Positions 23,309-35,872 of a stretch of DNA of 64,000 nucleotides are shown in pieces. Below the pieces are notes generated by a model. It had not been told where the DNA came from and searched no databases. It was given only the letters and a program-made list of their open reading frames with translations. Source of the stretch: Anarhynchus alexandrinus (Eukaryota > Chordata > Aves > Charadriiformes > Charadriidae); the NCBI GenBank assembly GCA_008711295.1, contig VUYV01000015.1, positions 2,548,846-2,612,845 on the forward strand, in the 5' to 3' direction. Within the stretch, counting starts at the first letter, position 1. Every line of letters begins with the position of its first letter. The position numbers and the translations under genes were made by a program.

Positions 23309-24256
23309 GAACAATCCAAACGCAAAGAAGCATCTGCCAAGGGTCTTAAGAGCATGACACAACATTTTCTACCCAAGGCCTCACAGAGTTCCCTCAACCA
23401 CTTGTTCTTGCTGCAGTTTGCTAAGTTGTGTATCAAGGTTCCCTTCCCTGCAGCTTCCCTGTCCTGAAGTCTATAAATTTAGGTCTGAACGCTATTTCCT
23501 AGAATATGCACCAAAGTCTGCAGCGTGGCACACCTTCCTTCTGTTCCCAACTCAGCTTCCCACAGGCCTTTCTGCTGGCAATTAACCACCCATGAGCATA
23601 CAAATATCTTAAAACCCTGAGAAATCAGCTGCATGCCATTGCCCTCCCGCTTCAGATGTAGAAGGCAGAAGATGAGACTGTAGCCATTTCATGGTCATAA
23701 ACTGACCCATGGTGAGTCCCGTTTCACCTGAACCTCAGGGTGTGCTAATCCTCAGCCCTTTACCACCCGAAACCTCTGTCCCAGAAACTACTCAGGGCTG
23801 CAGCTAGTCTCTAGGAGTTCATTAATTTCAGGTGACTAGCAAATAATAACATCTACTTACACCCAGGCATCTCTTTACAGTACTGAAGACAAAATATCCA
23901 GGGAAGAGGCAGAATTGCCAAAGCTATTAATCATAAGGATTTAAAATTTGAAAGATATGACCATTCTGTGCAACACAGGGTAAAGACCGAAGCGAAGTTA
24001 TTTCTTGTCCTTCTTCAAGCTCCATCACAACCCTAAATGATGAAGTCTCCTTCCCAGGTCAGTATCCAGTATCTAACATTTGCTGCCAAAGGGATTTAGG
24101 CAGTGAATAGCAGAACCTGGCAAAGCTCAACAACTTCTTTCTTGTCGACCTGTATTTCAACAATATAGCCCTAACTGGCTGACATTTTACCAGAAACAGG
24201 GATGAAAGGTAGCTTGCCTGATTTTCTGTTATAATTTCCTGGTTTGGCTTTTTAAT

Positions 24257-24273
24257 TGTGTGTGTGTGTGTGT
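24257..24273 (+). repeat. (TG)8 microsatellite
   Basis: An uninterrupted TG tract of 17 bases followed by AAAAATATAT. A potential length-polymorphic locus. Confidence 0.9.
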
Positions 24274-24571
24274 AAAAATATATCAGATCTTGGCAGGGAA
24301 AAAATGCCCCTTCAGAACTTAAATTCTGCAGATTTTATTTTCTGGAGCAGATGATGGTCTTTGTTTATAAGGAAAATTAGGCCAAATCCAACATTTTCAC
24401 AGATGGAGGAGCCTGAATTATTTATCAGAGGTTCATGATTTTTCTCTTCTTTCTTTTTTTTTTTTTTTTTCTAACTGGAAAAAAATCAAGTACAAAAAGG
24501 CTGATATTTATTTCAAGACTGGGATCAACTCCACAACAGCAAAGCTAAAACAATTTCTCTCCATTTTACTG

Positions 24572-24674
24572 CCTCTCTCTTTCCCTCCCTCTCTTCTCTT
24601 GGAGATACTCCACTTGTATAAATAATTAAACATTCATTGGGCCAAGAAAGAAAGAGGAGGAGAGAAAGAGAGAC
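24572..24674. repeat. imperfect inverted repeat of pyrimidine and purine arms
   Basis: A pyrimidine arm at 24572-24602 and a purine arm at 24642-24674 are approximately reverse complements over about 30 bases with small indels, around a loop of about 39 bases containing TATAAATAATTAAA. Both arms are low-complexity CT/GA sequence, so the pairing may reflect composition and not a structured element. Confidence 0.5.
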
Positions 24675-24878
24675 TGACTTTTTGGTGTTGCAGTTGAAAC
24701 ACACACAGAAAAAAGTTTCATACAATGAAAAACAAATGAAATGGCATAAATTAGCTAGTTCCAGCTGTTTCAATTGAGAACGCAGGGAACACTGAAGTAG
24801 AGACTGATGAGATAATATGTTCCCATGGAAACTTTCCATCTAACGCCTAATCATTAAAAGGTTGGTTTAAGTCGTGCA

Positions 24879-24909
24879 TTTGGAAGCTTTGCGTTTTTGG
24901 AAGCTTTGC
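24879..24909 (+). repeat. 14-bp direct repeat
   Basis: TTTGGAAGCTTTGC occurs exactly at 24879-24892 and 24896-24909, separated by three bases. A small local duplication with no recognised role. Confidence 0.9.
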
Positions 24910-27900
24910 ATTACTCTGTCTTAAAATGTTTCCTTCTTTTATTTACTAGTTTCTCCATGCATTTTTCTCTTCTTTTCTGTGTTTAAAGCCTATAAAAATT
25001 ATTATCATTGACTGTACTCATATGGCAATGAGTTCCACTGGATCAGACTCTGGAGAGACACAAATATCCCTGGAACAAGAATGGGGAATGTTTATGCTAG
25101 GTCTCAAATTATAATACTTTTTTGGGGGGGGCCTGGACCATGTCCCCAAGCCACAGAAGTTGTAGACTACAACTGCACATTTGAAAGAGATGCAACAGGA
25201 GAAGGAATAAAGGTAAAAAAACCAAAACCAAACCAACCAGGAGCTCTTATGAATTGAGACTAATGTGAATTAACAAGTACTTTGCACTGAAACCTTACAC
25301 TGGCATGGAGATCTAGGTCAGGGTATATTCAGATTACTCATGAGGAACGCTGATCAAAACCCCACAGGAAAATGCAATCCTTATCAGCTTGATCTATCTA
25401 TATCACACTAGGCTGGTGGTTCCCAAACCTTCTTCTTGGATCCATTCTAAGTATTTAACTCTGCTCTACCAAAAAAGAAACTAACCAACCAAACCCCTAA
25501 CATACTCCTGCAGTTCTTGCATGGGGTCAAGACTGGTTCCCAGTAGCAAAGATCAATTTCAGAAAGAAGCAAAAGCGCATGGAGATAGCTGAAACAATTT
25601 TATAGCATGTGAAATATCTTATTTAACTTTAGAACTCACTCTGTGATGGAAATGAATTATATATCTAGAAGACAATATTTTGAGAAAATTGTGGTATTTC
25701 AGCAAGGTGATGCCTCTGACACTTGAAAAGAAATGCAAGACTTTCAGCAGGTTGAAGAAAGGATAGATCCCTTATCTGTACCACAAAAGGGTGACATGAT
25801 AGTCCTCATGCATACACATAAGTCCAGGCTTTGACAGCACCTCCTGTGAAACACCCAGTAACTTATTTTTAGCACAAAGAACCAGTAGTAAAGGGACAGC
25901 TGTGAGAGATCATTACTTGAAGTTTAGCAAAGACTTGGCACAACAACCAGAAAAAAAAAATCTGATCGGTCTGCTCAAAGTCCTGCAGATGCACTCCTTT
26001 CAAAGCAGCTGAAACTAAATTGGTTTTCTCTTTGATGGCCATTAAACCTGGGTTATGCTCCACTGATCAGTTGATCTAATGGAGAGGTCAATTTTCATGA
26101 GATGTGGTGTACAGGAGAGCTAAGGAGATGGGTCATTTTTCATTCAAGTATCTGGCTTTGGCTTTAAAAGAAATTGTCTTGCAAGAAGAGTGAGATAAAC
26201 ACAGAAAAGTTTAATGAATGTTCTAACCTCTTTCCCTATAAACTTCAACTCCATCACACCATTAGGCTTTGCTTAATCCCAAGGAAAAAAACTCAGAAAA
26301 AAAAACAGGGTAATGTCTGGACCAATCAGAATTACAGTACAACAAATAATACCCTCACCAGTAATTTATCAGACATCCCATTTGCACTCCAGAAACTTTT
26401 TCCCATGCTCATCTCCTTGCCAAGCTCTATTCGCTTCCCTGCAGAACACAGAAGGGATGGCTCGCCTGGGGATGGGGTAAGCAGGCATTCCCGCAGCAGC
26501 AGCCTTTGCTTCCCAATTCAGAAAAGTTTCAACCAAAGGAAGAGATACAGACCTGAAAAGGGTAAAAGTGCCAGCAAGTCAAAGCATCTGTTAAGTGAGA
26601 ATCACGTGCACTGGGAGCGTAAGCCAGTCTTACCAAGTGCCAAACAACCACAACCGTCCTTATAGCAAAGGGGAGAGGAGTCCTTCCCAGGGATACACAG
26701 CAAGGGGTCTTTTCCCCCTAGATAATTGTGAATTCTGTCACCCAGGGATTAGGTACAGGCTTTGCACACTGTCGCAGAACAAGGAATTTGGCTATCCAAA
26801 TGGATTTGAGAACACACTCAGGAAATAATTATTCCATGTCAATTTCATAATTTTCTTTTTTAAAGATCAAACTAGGATATTTCATTTAACAAAAAAGCTA
26901 GATGGATATTCTGAGAACCAAATAAGTAACAATTCCAAGTTACATTCACGTATCTTAAACGAATTAGAGCAGCTAAAAAAAAAAGAAGTTCATAGGTCTT
27001 TGAACTACCCAAATACATTAAAAGACTATATTATAATTAAACATGTATTTTGCCAAGGATACCGTGTCAGAAACAACTGAGTAGTACTTCTCTGCAAACA
27101 TTTCTGGTCTAGCTGGCTATATCTACAAAACTAAAACTTTATGAGATTTATTCTTTGAATGAAATGTCAGTGATAAACTAGGATAAAACTCAGTATGTAG
27201 CTAAAAGGCTCTTATTACATACCATTTAACTGTCACCACTCAGTAATTGCAATTACAAATTACTGTAGCTTTACAGTCACCAATCTGAGATTAAATACTT
27301 GGGAAAAGTAACGAATAGACACCCCAAAGTAAATGATCTCTGCCCTAGTTTGCTAATAATTTAGGCATTGAAATGCTTGGATAAAGCAGACTGATGGAGT
27401 GGGTTGGGAAGACTGGTACAATGAAATAAAAGGAATTTTCCAGGCAATCCCAAATCACAGATTGTCACTTAATCATCAAAGGACGCATGGGAAATACCTC
27501 AAAGGCATGGACTATGCACGTGGAAGAGACCTAATGCTGTACATTATGGACTGTATTTGACAAGCTCTGAAAGCCTGACAGACTTTTTCTCCATATGGTT
27601 AAGTTAACCGGGAACCATAATTTTCAAGACAAATATAGTATTTTGGAACAAATACAGGAACAAAGGAGCATTCTGGACACACCGATTTCTTGTTGCCAAT
27701 TTCAGCTCCTGCCTCAAATGCTCACGTGGAGCAGCACATGGACTGTAAAGGCAGAAACAAAAGAAACCCGATCAAAACACTACCCCGCTCTCTCTGCTGG
27801 GGAGATAGTGATAAAGAAAATTAGCTACAGGTGACATAATAGCCCAGCTGGTTAGGACACTATTGTAAAGTGTTCAGATACAGCAATGAGGAGATAAGAA

Positions 27901-28044
27901 AACTAGAATTCACAAGAACAGCGTGGAGGGTAAAAGTATGCTTAAGGAGGAATTTATGAGACGAATATGATAGCAGCTTTGGAACAGGTGATGCCAAAAT
28001 AATCCTGCTTGAACAGCTCAGACTCCAGTCTGGCTCAGCATCCT

Positions 28045-28122
28045 CGGCGTTCAAGGGACGCTCGGGCTCCTGCCTACAGCTCAGCCAGCGCACGGAAAGA
28101 GCAGCCGGCACCGCCAGTCCCG
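28045..28122. promoter_or_regulatory. short CpG-rich patch
   Basis: Nine CpG dinucleotides fall within 78 bases, in a GC-rich segment flanked by AT-rich DNA in which CpG is scarce. It is far below the size of a normal CpG island. Open frames cross it on both strands (28009-28221 plus, 27860-28267 minus) without any recognisable protein. It might be a small promoter or an unmethylated regulatory site of a non-coding transcript, or a gene-conversion GC patch. Confidence 0.35.
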
Positions 28123-31100
28123 GGCAGCTCTGCTTTCCAACTAAGTGTGAAATCGGCATTTGGATTTGAAAGCCCTGTTTCAAAGCACCTGAAATTTGTA
28201 TCTGCAATTTTAATTGACTGAGAGAGACCCTTAAAAGGAGGGAGCTAAGCACAGCCTGCAGGTACACAATGCCTGACAGCCAGTGTTAACAAGGACATAC
28301 TCAGCTTGCCTGAAGAAACAAACAAGCACAGAATTGATAACTATTTCATGAATGAGCTGTAACATGTTGTTTTAAAAAGATGCTGTCAGAAGAAAGATAC
28401 AAACAAAACAACACATGTTATTGAAGGGCAGTTGCTATTATCTGGGCTATTAGCAAATGGAAAAAACTATTAAAGCAGAAACAGTGTTAGAAATCTAATT
28501 CACTTTTCAGCATTAACGCTATTTACTGCTTCACTCTTCTCTTTAAGTTGGAACAGAGAAAACGGACTAATCAATTCTCTGTACTAGGACTAGCACAATT
28601 TCTTAGCGGTGCCTGAAACAGTGTGGGTTTGGACTGTGTACTCAGAGCTTACAAACTAGACAGACATGATCTCAACAGAGAAAAGGGGTGGTAATGGATG
28701 GGGGAAGTTTAGAAGAATGTTGACAACGATATCAGGCTCAGTTAATTTCATCATTTCTGGGGATAATTTAATCTTTCCTATAATTTATAGTTAATTTTTA
28801 TTTTCCAGTTCCATTTAGTGTCCAAAAATGATCAGGACTCTGCTGTGTTCAAAACTGTTCCCAGAAGAAAACACACTCCCTCCCGTTCACTAGCGTATAG
28901 CTAGACAAGACAGCTAATGAATTTGTGAAACCAAATACCACCCCTCTCCCTAACTCCTCCTTTTCATAAAGTTCTCATGTCCCACTCAGGGCTCCTCAAA
29001 CAACTCTGTGGCACAGACAAAACCCAGCTCCTCAACCCTATTACCTAGCTAAAATCTCATTGCTTATTCTGCCAGTCAACATTAACATCTATGGGCTTTT
29101 TGAATGTAGGGGACTATACAAGAAAAATGAAAAAGAAAAAGGTAACATGGCATTTGGGGCAGAAAGAGGACAAAAACATAAATCAAAATACGGATTTAGG
29201 ATTTTACTGACTTTTTATTTTTAAAGTTCAGAAATGCTTCTGCTGAACTTAAGTTTGTGTAAAATCATGAGCATCTGAAACACAGGATAAGCACTTTAAA
29301 TGCAAGCCAAAAGAAAGCAATATACTCTTAGTACTATTTCCATTTAAACTGCTTAGCCACACACTTGCAGACATGAAACAATTCCGCCGAGGTCCTCCTG
29401 CACTCAGGAAATTCTTCCTGGGTCACTGACCATCATTTAAAGGGCACGTCTCAGCCCAGTGTCCAGTGTGAATTTTTCAAATTAGCTTTCAGCTGCTGCC
29501 TCTGCAGTACACAACTGTGCTCAAAAACCCTGAGCTTTTCAGAAAGGCCCTTATACACATTTAACAATAAAAAAACAATACAAGAATATATACTTACTAT
29601 ATTTCACATGCTGTGCAACCACCAACAGGCCCTATAAAAGTGAGACACCAGCTCCCTTGAAGGCTCTTTATTAGGCTTGTATGCCTTTCCGAGAGAGCTG
29701 CTGTGATTCAGCCCAAGTGACGGGCACCTGGTGGAGGAATCACTGTAATCCCGTGGCCTCTATTATATCTAGAAGGTCAGGAGGAATGATGCCTTCTGTC
29801 CTCAAACACCTCTGCATCCTTATTATTGAGGTAGGCATGGGAGAGCCTTTTGCAAAGGTTGGTTCAGATAAACATCCTAACAGCATGGTAGTGTTGGCTT
29901 AACCCCAAAGCTATGTCAGCTGTTTCTACTGTCCAGAGACCTTTGTGTACCAGGGATGTGAAAGTCCTGCCAACATCAGAGGAGTCTACTACAGAGTCCG
30001 CCCCACCATCCCTCCTTGAAACTCACCTTTGCAGTGACACTTCCAAACCACTCAACACCCACGAGGCAGCTGGTGTGCTATCGCTGCAACTTCCCAACCA
30101 AATCATAATCCTCTCTCTATTACCTTGCTCTCCCTCCATCTGTTTGCTGCGGCCTCTCTCAGGTGTTCACATCTCTGAGCCGTTCGGGTCAAGGACCGTC
30201 TTTTCATTTTGCATGTGGTAAGCACTAAGTACTCCAGGTCTTTTACCTTCAAATAGGACCTCCCCCTCTCATGGCACACTGCAATAAATCACCACCAACA
30301 ATAGTCCTGAGGACTGCCCCAGCTATGAAGAAGGACGGGAGTAGCCCATATCAACCTCAAACCCCTTCAGGTTATCCACTTCTCACTTGTTGGTCACAGC
30401 ACAGCAGGGATGCTGCAGTGACTCTGGAGCAGTTTCATGGGCTTCCCCCAACCAGAAACATGGCACGCGCCGTGCCGACAAAGGAGACTGTACCTCCTCC
30501 TGCACCATGCCCTCATCCTTGGTCCCTTTGGGCACCGCTTCCATCAGCTCAGTGCAGTCAGGACTGGAGTCTTTGGGTTTGTGCCAGGAGTGAGTGGAAA
30601 TTCCATCAACTAACTAATGTGGATTTTAAAATAACGCACCCCCACTAAAAACAACAGCAGGAATAAAACCCACTACTTTCTTTTTTCACTGCCGGGTATC
30701 TGATAACCTGCAGCACCAGCTCAAGTCCTTGTTTTTCTTCTTCCCTTAATTAAAATAAAACAAAACAATCTTTGGTCATCCATGATTTTAAAAAAGAAAG
30801 CAAAACCAAAAAAGAAAAAAAAATGGGAAATTACATTGGGAAGGTTATTTTGTTGTGTTCCAGTACACTTAAACCCCCATCTTCTACAGAGAAATAAGTT
30901 AAATAAGTTATAATTCTTCTATTTACGTTAGAAATATCAAGTGACAGCTTGAATCAGACCTTAAGAGGGCACCATCTTCCCCCAAAGTGCTTAAACTGGT
31001 TTCCTCTCCCCTGCCCTACATCAGGCCAGCTGTGTTTGCCCACTGCAGAACAGATAATAACTTTCTCCACTATGTCACTTGCCTACTTTGATCCTAACGT

Positions 31101-32139
31101 CTCCAGAGCAGGATCCATGCCCTACATATTTGTACTGTACCTACCTCAGCAGATCTACCTCCATGAAAATGTTTGGTGTTCCCAGATTTTTGCTGGTGTC
31201 CCCTGCAGGGATTTACCACTGTTAAACTCAAGGTATGTTCATGTTTTTTATGGCATTGTAAGATACTGAAGCAGTGGGTTGCAACGGGATCTAATTTGAC
31301 TCTCTGGGAAGTCTGGTCCGTTTGCTCCTTTATGGACCCCAAGAACTTGGCCTTGATTATTGTACGCACACAGGCCCAGATTTAGGAAAAGGTGGTAAGT
31401 ACATGAGCGAATTCTTCCCTCTTCAGGAAGGCATTTAAGCACAACCTTAGCTGGACGCACAGGATGTGTTTCAGTGTTGTCCGAAATAAGGTTGATTCTC
31501 CAAACCAGTGCTGCAGGATCTATGGCAGGATCTATGCTGCCTGTGTAATTTTTATTTTCTTTTTTCTCCTAAATCCTTTGTTTTACTGTCACTGCGCGTA
31601 CAAGGAAAGGCTTGCAAAGCAACCTTAAAAATATATAGTGCCTCTTCCCTGTACTTTGTGGTTTCAATCTCATGATTTTTAAACCAGCCTGGTGATTTTG
31701 AGTTCTCTGACACTATCCTTGCTTTCCAAGCCTGGAGTTCAGACATGTTGCCTGGAAAAGCAAGCACCAGCCCGGATTTTGTGGCAGAGCTGCCAGCGAG
31801 TCATTCGGTAGCACGCTTAAATCAGCCACAAACCAGCTGGCCCAGCCTGTAAGGGAGCGCACGGGGCTGCCGAAACTCTTCTCCTGAGCGGGCATAAAAT
31901 TGAGTCGTGTCCACTTGGGGGTAGGAATACTGCAGGGTCTTTTTCACAAGCATGCCCCAGTGATCGGGAACAAATTCTTTCCTTTCAGCCTGTGCCCCTG
32001 GTTTCTATGCACAGGGTTATGTCTGTATAAATATTCTAGGGACCTGGGACTTGGGGGCTGAGGTGGAGGAGGAAGCCAAAGAAAATACATTTTAACTAGC
32101 AAGGACAGTTGCTTCTCCTCTTTCTGTCACCTTGTGGGC
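28123..32139. other. gene-free stretch
   Basis: No gene is recognised. A repeat-free AT-rich segment at 28300-28560 (with AATTGATAAC, CTATTAGCAAATGG and GCATTAACGCTATTTACTGC) could be a weak conserved element. A short perfect dyad GGCACG-CGC-CGTGCC lies at 30462-30476. At 31365-31440, phrases such as GGCCCAGATTTAGGAAA and GGCATTTAAGCAC recall an old sauropsid repeat but are too short to call. Confidence 0.5.
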
Positions 32140-32580
32140 TTTTGCAATAGAAGAGATATTTTATTTGTATTTAATAAAGCCCAGCGGTAGAGCTGCTTAT
32201 GAATCAAGCCGCATCATGCATGGAGCTAGAAAAAATATATATTGGGATTTTCTAGCTCGCTAGAGTTATTAATCTGGCTCAAAGCCTGCAGTAGGATTTA
32301 ATATATTAAGTGAAATTGCAGGCCTTTGCCCCTGTCTTTTCGCTAAGACAACAACATACATACGCCATATTAGATTCCATTTTTTGTACATTTCAGATAA
32401 GGAGCGGATTAAATAATGAATGAGATTCCCATTAGCTTGAAATTTTGCTTATTTCAGGCAACCTTCTCCTCCCCCCCCCTTTTTTTTTTAATCAAAATGA
32501 CTCCATGGTGGAATATTTTTGCATTGATTTGAAGGGATTTTTTTAAGCGCTTATTAAATTTGCATTTACACATCTGACAA
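32140..32580. promoter_or_regulatory. candidate conserved regulatory element (enhancer-like)
   Basis: About 440 bases without repeats or microsatellites and with an orderly run of AT-rich factor-type cores: GCAATAG, TATTTAATAAAGC, GCTTATGAATC, GAGTTATTAATCTGG, GGATTTAATATATTAAG, GGATTAAATAATGAATGAG and CCCATTAGCTTGAAATTTTG. It carries a perfect 11-bp inverted repeat at 32223-32258. The look is that of deeply conserved vertebrate non-coding DNA near developmental genes. No reading frame spans it. Conservation is predicted and not shown. Confidence 0.5.
32223..32258. repeat. perfect 11-bp inverted repeat
   Basis: GAGCTAGAAAA at 32223-32233 pairs exactly with TTTTCTAGCTC at 32248-32258 around a 14-base AT-rich loop. 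If transcribed it would form a short hairpin. As DNA it gives two mirrored sites inside the regulatory candidate. The stem is too short for a microRNA precursor. Confidence 0.8.
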
Positions 32581-33529
32581 TACTTTTTTTTTTTGTCCCA
32601 GACACTGAACANGAAACCCACCCTGCTTTCATCTTGAGTTGTGTGAAATATTTCTCTGGCAGAGTGCGTAAAGATCGGAAGATCTTTGGGATTCCCTGTT
32701 ACTTGACAAAGTCAAGTGAAAGACTCCAATGTGGCTCTGGTGAGCATCAGATGAGGGTCACTGTAATTGATATGAGAGATGGAAGACACCATTGCTTCCC
32801 ATCCTACATACTCCTACAAGGCTTGTATGGGATTGTCCCTTGCAAAGGACATTCTGTTATTCTCAACAGAATAATGGCTTTCTCACCCCAGGCTCCCAAG
32901 TCCTTAATTACTGGCTTTCTACCACCCTACTAAAATGTCTTTCCTTGGGCTGGTGTTGGAAAATTCCTGTTAAGTTCAGTGAGCGCTAATATAGAGCTGT
33001 GTAGTGAATCGATTCCAGGCTGGAAAGCAGAGATGCTGGCTTCAGTTTCTTTACCAACTAAGTGGCAAGTTTTCCAGTGTTATTCTGAATACAAACCCCA
33101 CCGTGAGAAGAGAGACATATCTGGTGCTTGAGCTACCTAGGAGAAAGTTCTACCAATCTGTTTTTCTTTAGAAATGTCAGTAATAGATTACCAACAATTG
33201 GCTTATGCAACACTTGACCAGGCAATACTATAAAGGTCTAGCCAAACTACTGCTAAAGTACCAGAACCAGTTACACTTAGATAGGGATTTTTACCCATAT
33301 CTTCTTCTCATATCGGAGGGAGAACTTTCCCATCTCTGTACTAAGCCTTTTCTCAAATAGCAAGGCAGGGTAGAAGGCAATCCTTCCCTGTTACCTAGAA
33401 ACATTGGACGAAGGAATCAGCTTGCTACCATTTGTCCCTTCTTGCTATCAAAATGCTATATAAATATTTATCATTGTTATCTTACCCTTAACAAAATTCT
33501 CCTGACATTCAGCTGAAAATTCCCTTTGC
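32581..33529. other. gene-free stretch with one N
   Basis: A T11 run near 32584-32594 precedes an ambiguous base at 32612. The rest is unique DNA without a recognised gene or element. Confidence 0.55.
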
Positions 33530-33785
33530 TTAATTTCCTACTACAACTTGTAGTAAATCTCCCTTTGTACCATCATAAGCAGTTCATCTCCTGCCTTGGA
33601 ATTTACATCCTTGCAAATATATGGAGATAAATATCACCTTCCCTTCCTCCCCCTCCCCTCAGTCATCCCTTAGCCAAGCTACACGTATTTGGTTCTTTTA
33701 ATCTCTCCTCATAAGTCAACTCTTCACAGGCCCTTCATCATTTTTGTGGCTCTTGTCTGAACTGCCTCTAATTTTCCCACATCTT
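33530..33785 (-). mobile_element. ancient CR1/L3-type LINE fragment
   Basis: On the plus strand the blocks TTGTAGTAAATCTCCCTTTG, ACATCCTTGCAAATATATGG, CTCCTCATAAGTCAACTCTT, GGCCCTTCATCATTTTTGTG, GGCTCTTGTCTGAACTGCC and TAATTTTCCCACATCTT follow the reverse-complement order of old CR1/L3 elements (compare ...CTCCTCATAAGTCA...CTTTGATCATCTTTGTTGCCC...). The segment corresponds to the part upstream of the 3' UTR, so neither end of the original element is present. It is highly diverged, non-coding and inactive. Confidence 0.65.
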
Positions 33786-35854
33786 ATTGGTGAGAAGATG
33801 CCGAAATGGAAAAAATGGGATGAGCCACTTTCCACTGTATGTATTGCAAACTTGCTACTGACGCTGTGCAAGCCTCTCTCCATAGTCCATGGGGCAGGTA
33901 TCCTGGAGGCTGGTTCCTCCATCATGATATTCGGCTGACAGGAAATTATGTTCTGGAACTTGATGTGAAAATAAGGGTGTCCTAGCCTCATAGCAGTCAT
34001 GGATTATTTTTTTTTTTATCTCCCATTGCTTTTTCCTGATTTCAGCCACAAAAAAAGTTGCTGGAAAAAAAAGTGCTTTCTATGTTAATAATCAAGATCT
34101 GAAAACATTGATGTAACTGAGAACATAATATTTTCATCGACATTTGACTCAACCAAAAAAAAAGGTGATCCAGTGTTAGGAATAAGAACTAATGAGTATG
34201 CTATCTTAGGGAGCAACCAGACCTAGGCTCTGCTCCTCCCTTCTCTCCTTAAATTTCCTGTTGGTCCACGACCATGCAATTCAGTGACAAAAGAAAAGGT
34301 CCTGAGTGACTGCATTTCTCTGCATTTTAGGGAGTTGGAGGCTTGGTTCACTAGAGCAGATAAAGCACTGAGATCCCCAGCCAGGCGTGCAAAGCCTTTC
34401 TTAGCTATTGGGATGTACTGGCTTTTCTCCGGCTTCTTAAAGAACAAATGCAGTCAGCACAGTAATGACCTACCACCCAACACATAATTGTATATTTTTT
34501 ACCATTGCAACATCTTCAAAGTCTTCTGTTTGAATCAGAAAATCTCTGTGCTGGGTGCTGTAGAGGCAAGGCACAGAACAAACAGCCATCTGCCACCCCC
34601 CATACACACACTCAAACTCTGTTTCGGCTCAGTGTCAATAAATGGCAGAAGTGTGCAAAAGGACAGTTTTGGTCAGCCTGAAAATCAGTGATTTCCGCAT
34701 GGTGGCAGCTGACTATGGTTACTGGAGTTTTATTTACAGCAGTATGGGAGCTTTTTAATTGTGCAGGAAATAAAACACCAGAGGACTCCTCCCCTCTATC
34801 CCTTATTTGCAGCAGAAAGATTTAGTTTACAAATCTATCGTGTAACAGATCCTTTGCACTTTTATTTTTCCACCAAAAGATATACTGGTTATTTACAAAC
34901 ACAATTAAATGTGGAGAGGAGGGACTGTAAATTGCAGGGACACAAGAGGAAGGTCTACCAGCCAGGCCCGAATTTAAAAGCTGGATTCAGTGAGTATAAA
35001 GCGTAGCACTTCCCGTGTGCTTTAGTGCATAACCACTTTGCAGGAATGGAGAGAACAGGGTGAAAAGCATGAAAAGTTGGGGAAAGTTGGGACGCTTGGG
35101 TTCTTTCCATGTCTAAGTCACTGTGTGATAATATTAAGTCTTTATTGTCTTCTGGGCTCAGCTTTTCTGCACCTAAAAAGCCACATCTTCCTTCTAGAGA
35201 AATTTTGGGAGGTAAATCGCATGTATAAGAGAGGATTGGGTGAAAGGAGAATGAAAGACCTGTGTTTCTTTGCATCTCTCTCTTCCTCTTTGGCCCAAAT
35301 GGGGGCCTTATAGGGGTTTAGATGCTCTCAGAAACACATGCCGCAACACAAGGGATGGCTTACTTCTGCAGCTGGGTTAAATTTCCCACTGATCGGGATG
35401 GCCAGGTCCCTTCTGGGGTCTGCATGTTTCTGCCCTCTCCTAGGGTGTCGTTGTGGGCTTATCCCCACAGTTCACGCTACCCTTTAGATCAGAAGTTCCC
35501 ACGCATTTCCACTGATGCTCTCCTTAGCTGCAGTCCCAAAGCCTGTCCTTTGGGAACTGCTGCTCCAGCATTTGTGTCGGGGTGGATAAAAACCTCCATA
35601 TTACAACAGCCAGCGGAGAAGCCCGCTGTGCACTGTGCTCTCTTGAGTCCCAGGGCGCACTCCACTAACGGGTACTGCCCGGTCTTCTCGGGGCAGGGCA
35701 ACTGTCAAAAACAAACACGGCATGATTTGGAAACAAAAGCCAGAGCAATTGGGTTAACATCTATTAGCCTGAGCCAGAGAGACTGTAGGTCTGGGCAAGG
35801 CATTCCTGAGGTGGCAGCTGCGGTAGCTGAAGCCAGTCCTTCTTAAGGATAGCT

Positions 35855-35872
35855 CAGCAGCAGCAGCAGCAG
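35855..35872 (+). repeat. (CAG)6 trinucleotide repeat
   Basis: Six perfect CAG units, nine bases after the stop of the open frame at 35322-35846. There is no coding context, so it is a simple microsatellite and not a glutamine tract. Confidence 0.9.

Larger units (their letters stand above)
22122..28044. other. gene-free stretch with simple repeats
   Basis: No gene is recognised. It holds the T19 run beside an N base at 23308, a (TG)8 tract, a T17 run at 24454-24470, an inverted polypurine/polypyrimidine pair, and a short direct repeat at 24.88 kb. The 163-codon plus frame at 26174-26665 shows no domain and no splice context. Confidence 0.55.

Noticed and set aside
26174..26665. 163-codon plus-strand open frame
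   Set aside because: No motif. The lysine-rich part comes from A-rich low-complexity DNA.
35322..35846. 174-codon open frame, the longest in the window
   Set aside because: Length is within chance expectation for the number of frames scanned. There is no domain, signal peptide or compositional bias, and no splice or promoter context.
35855..35872. (CAG)6 as a coding glutamine tract
   Set aside because: It lies after a stop codon and in no plausible exon.
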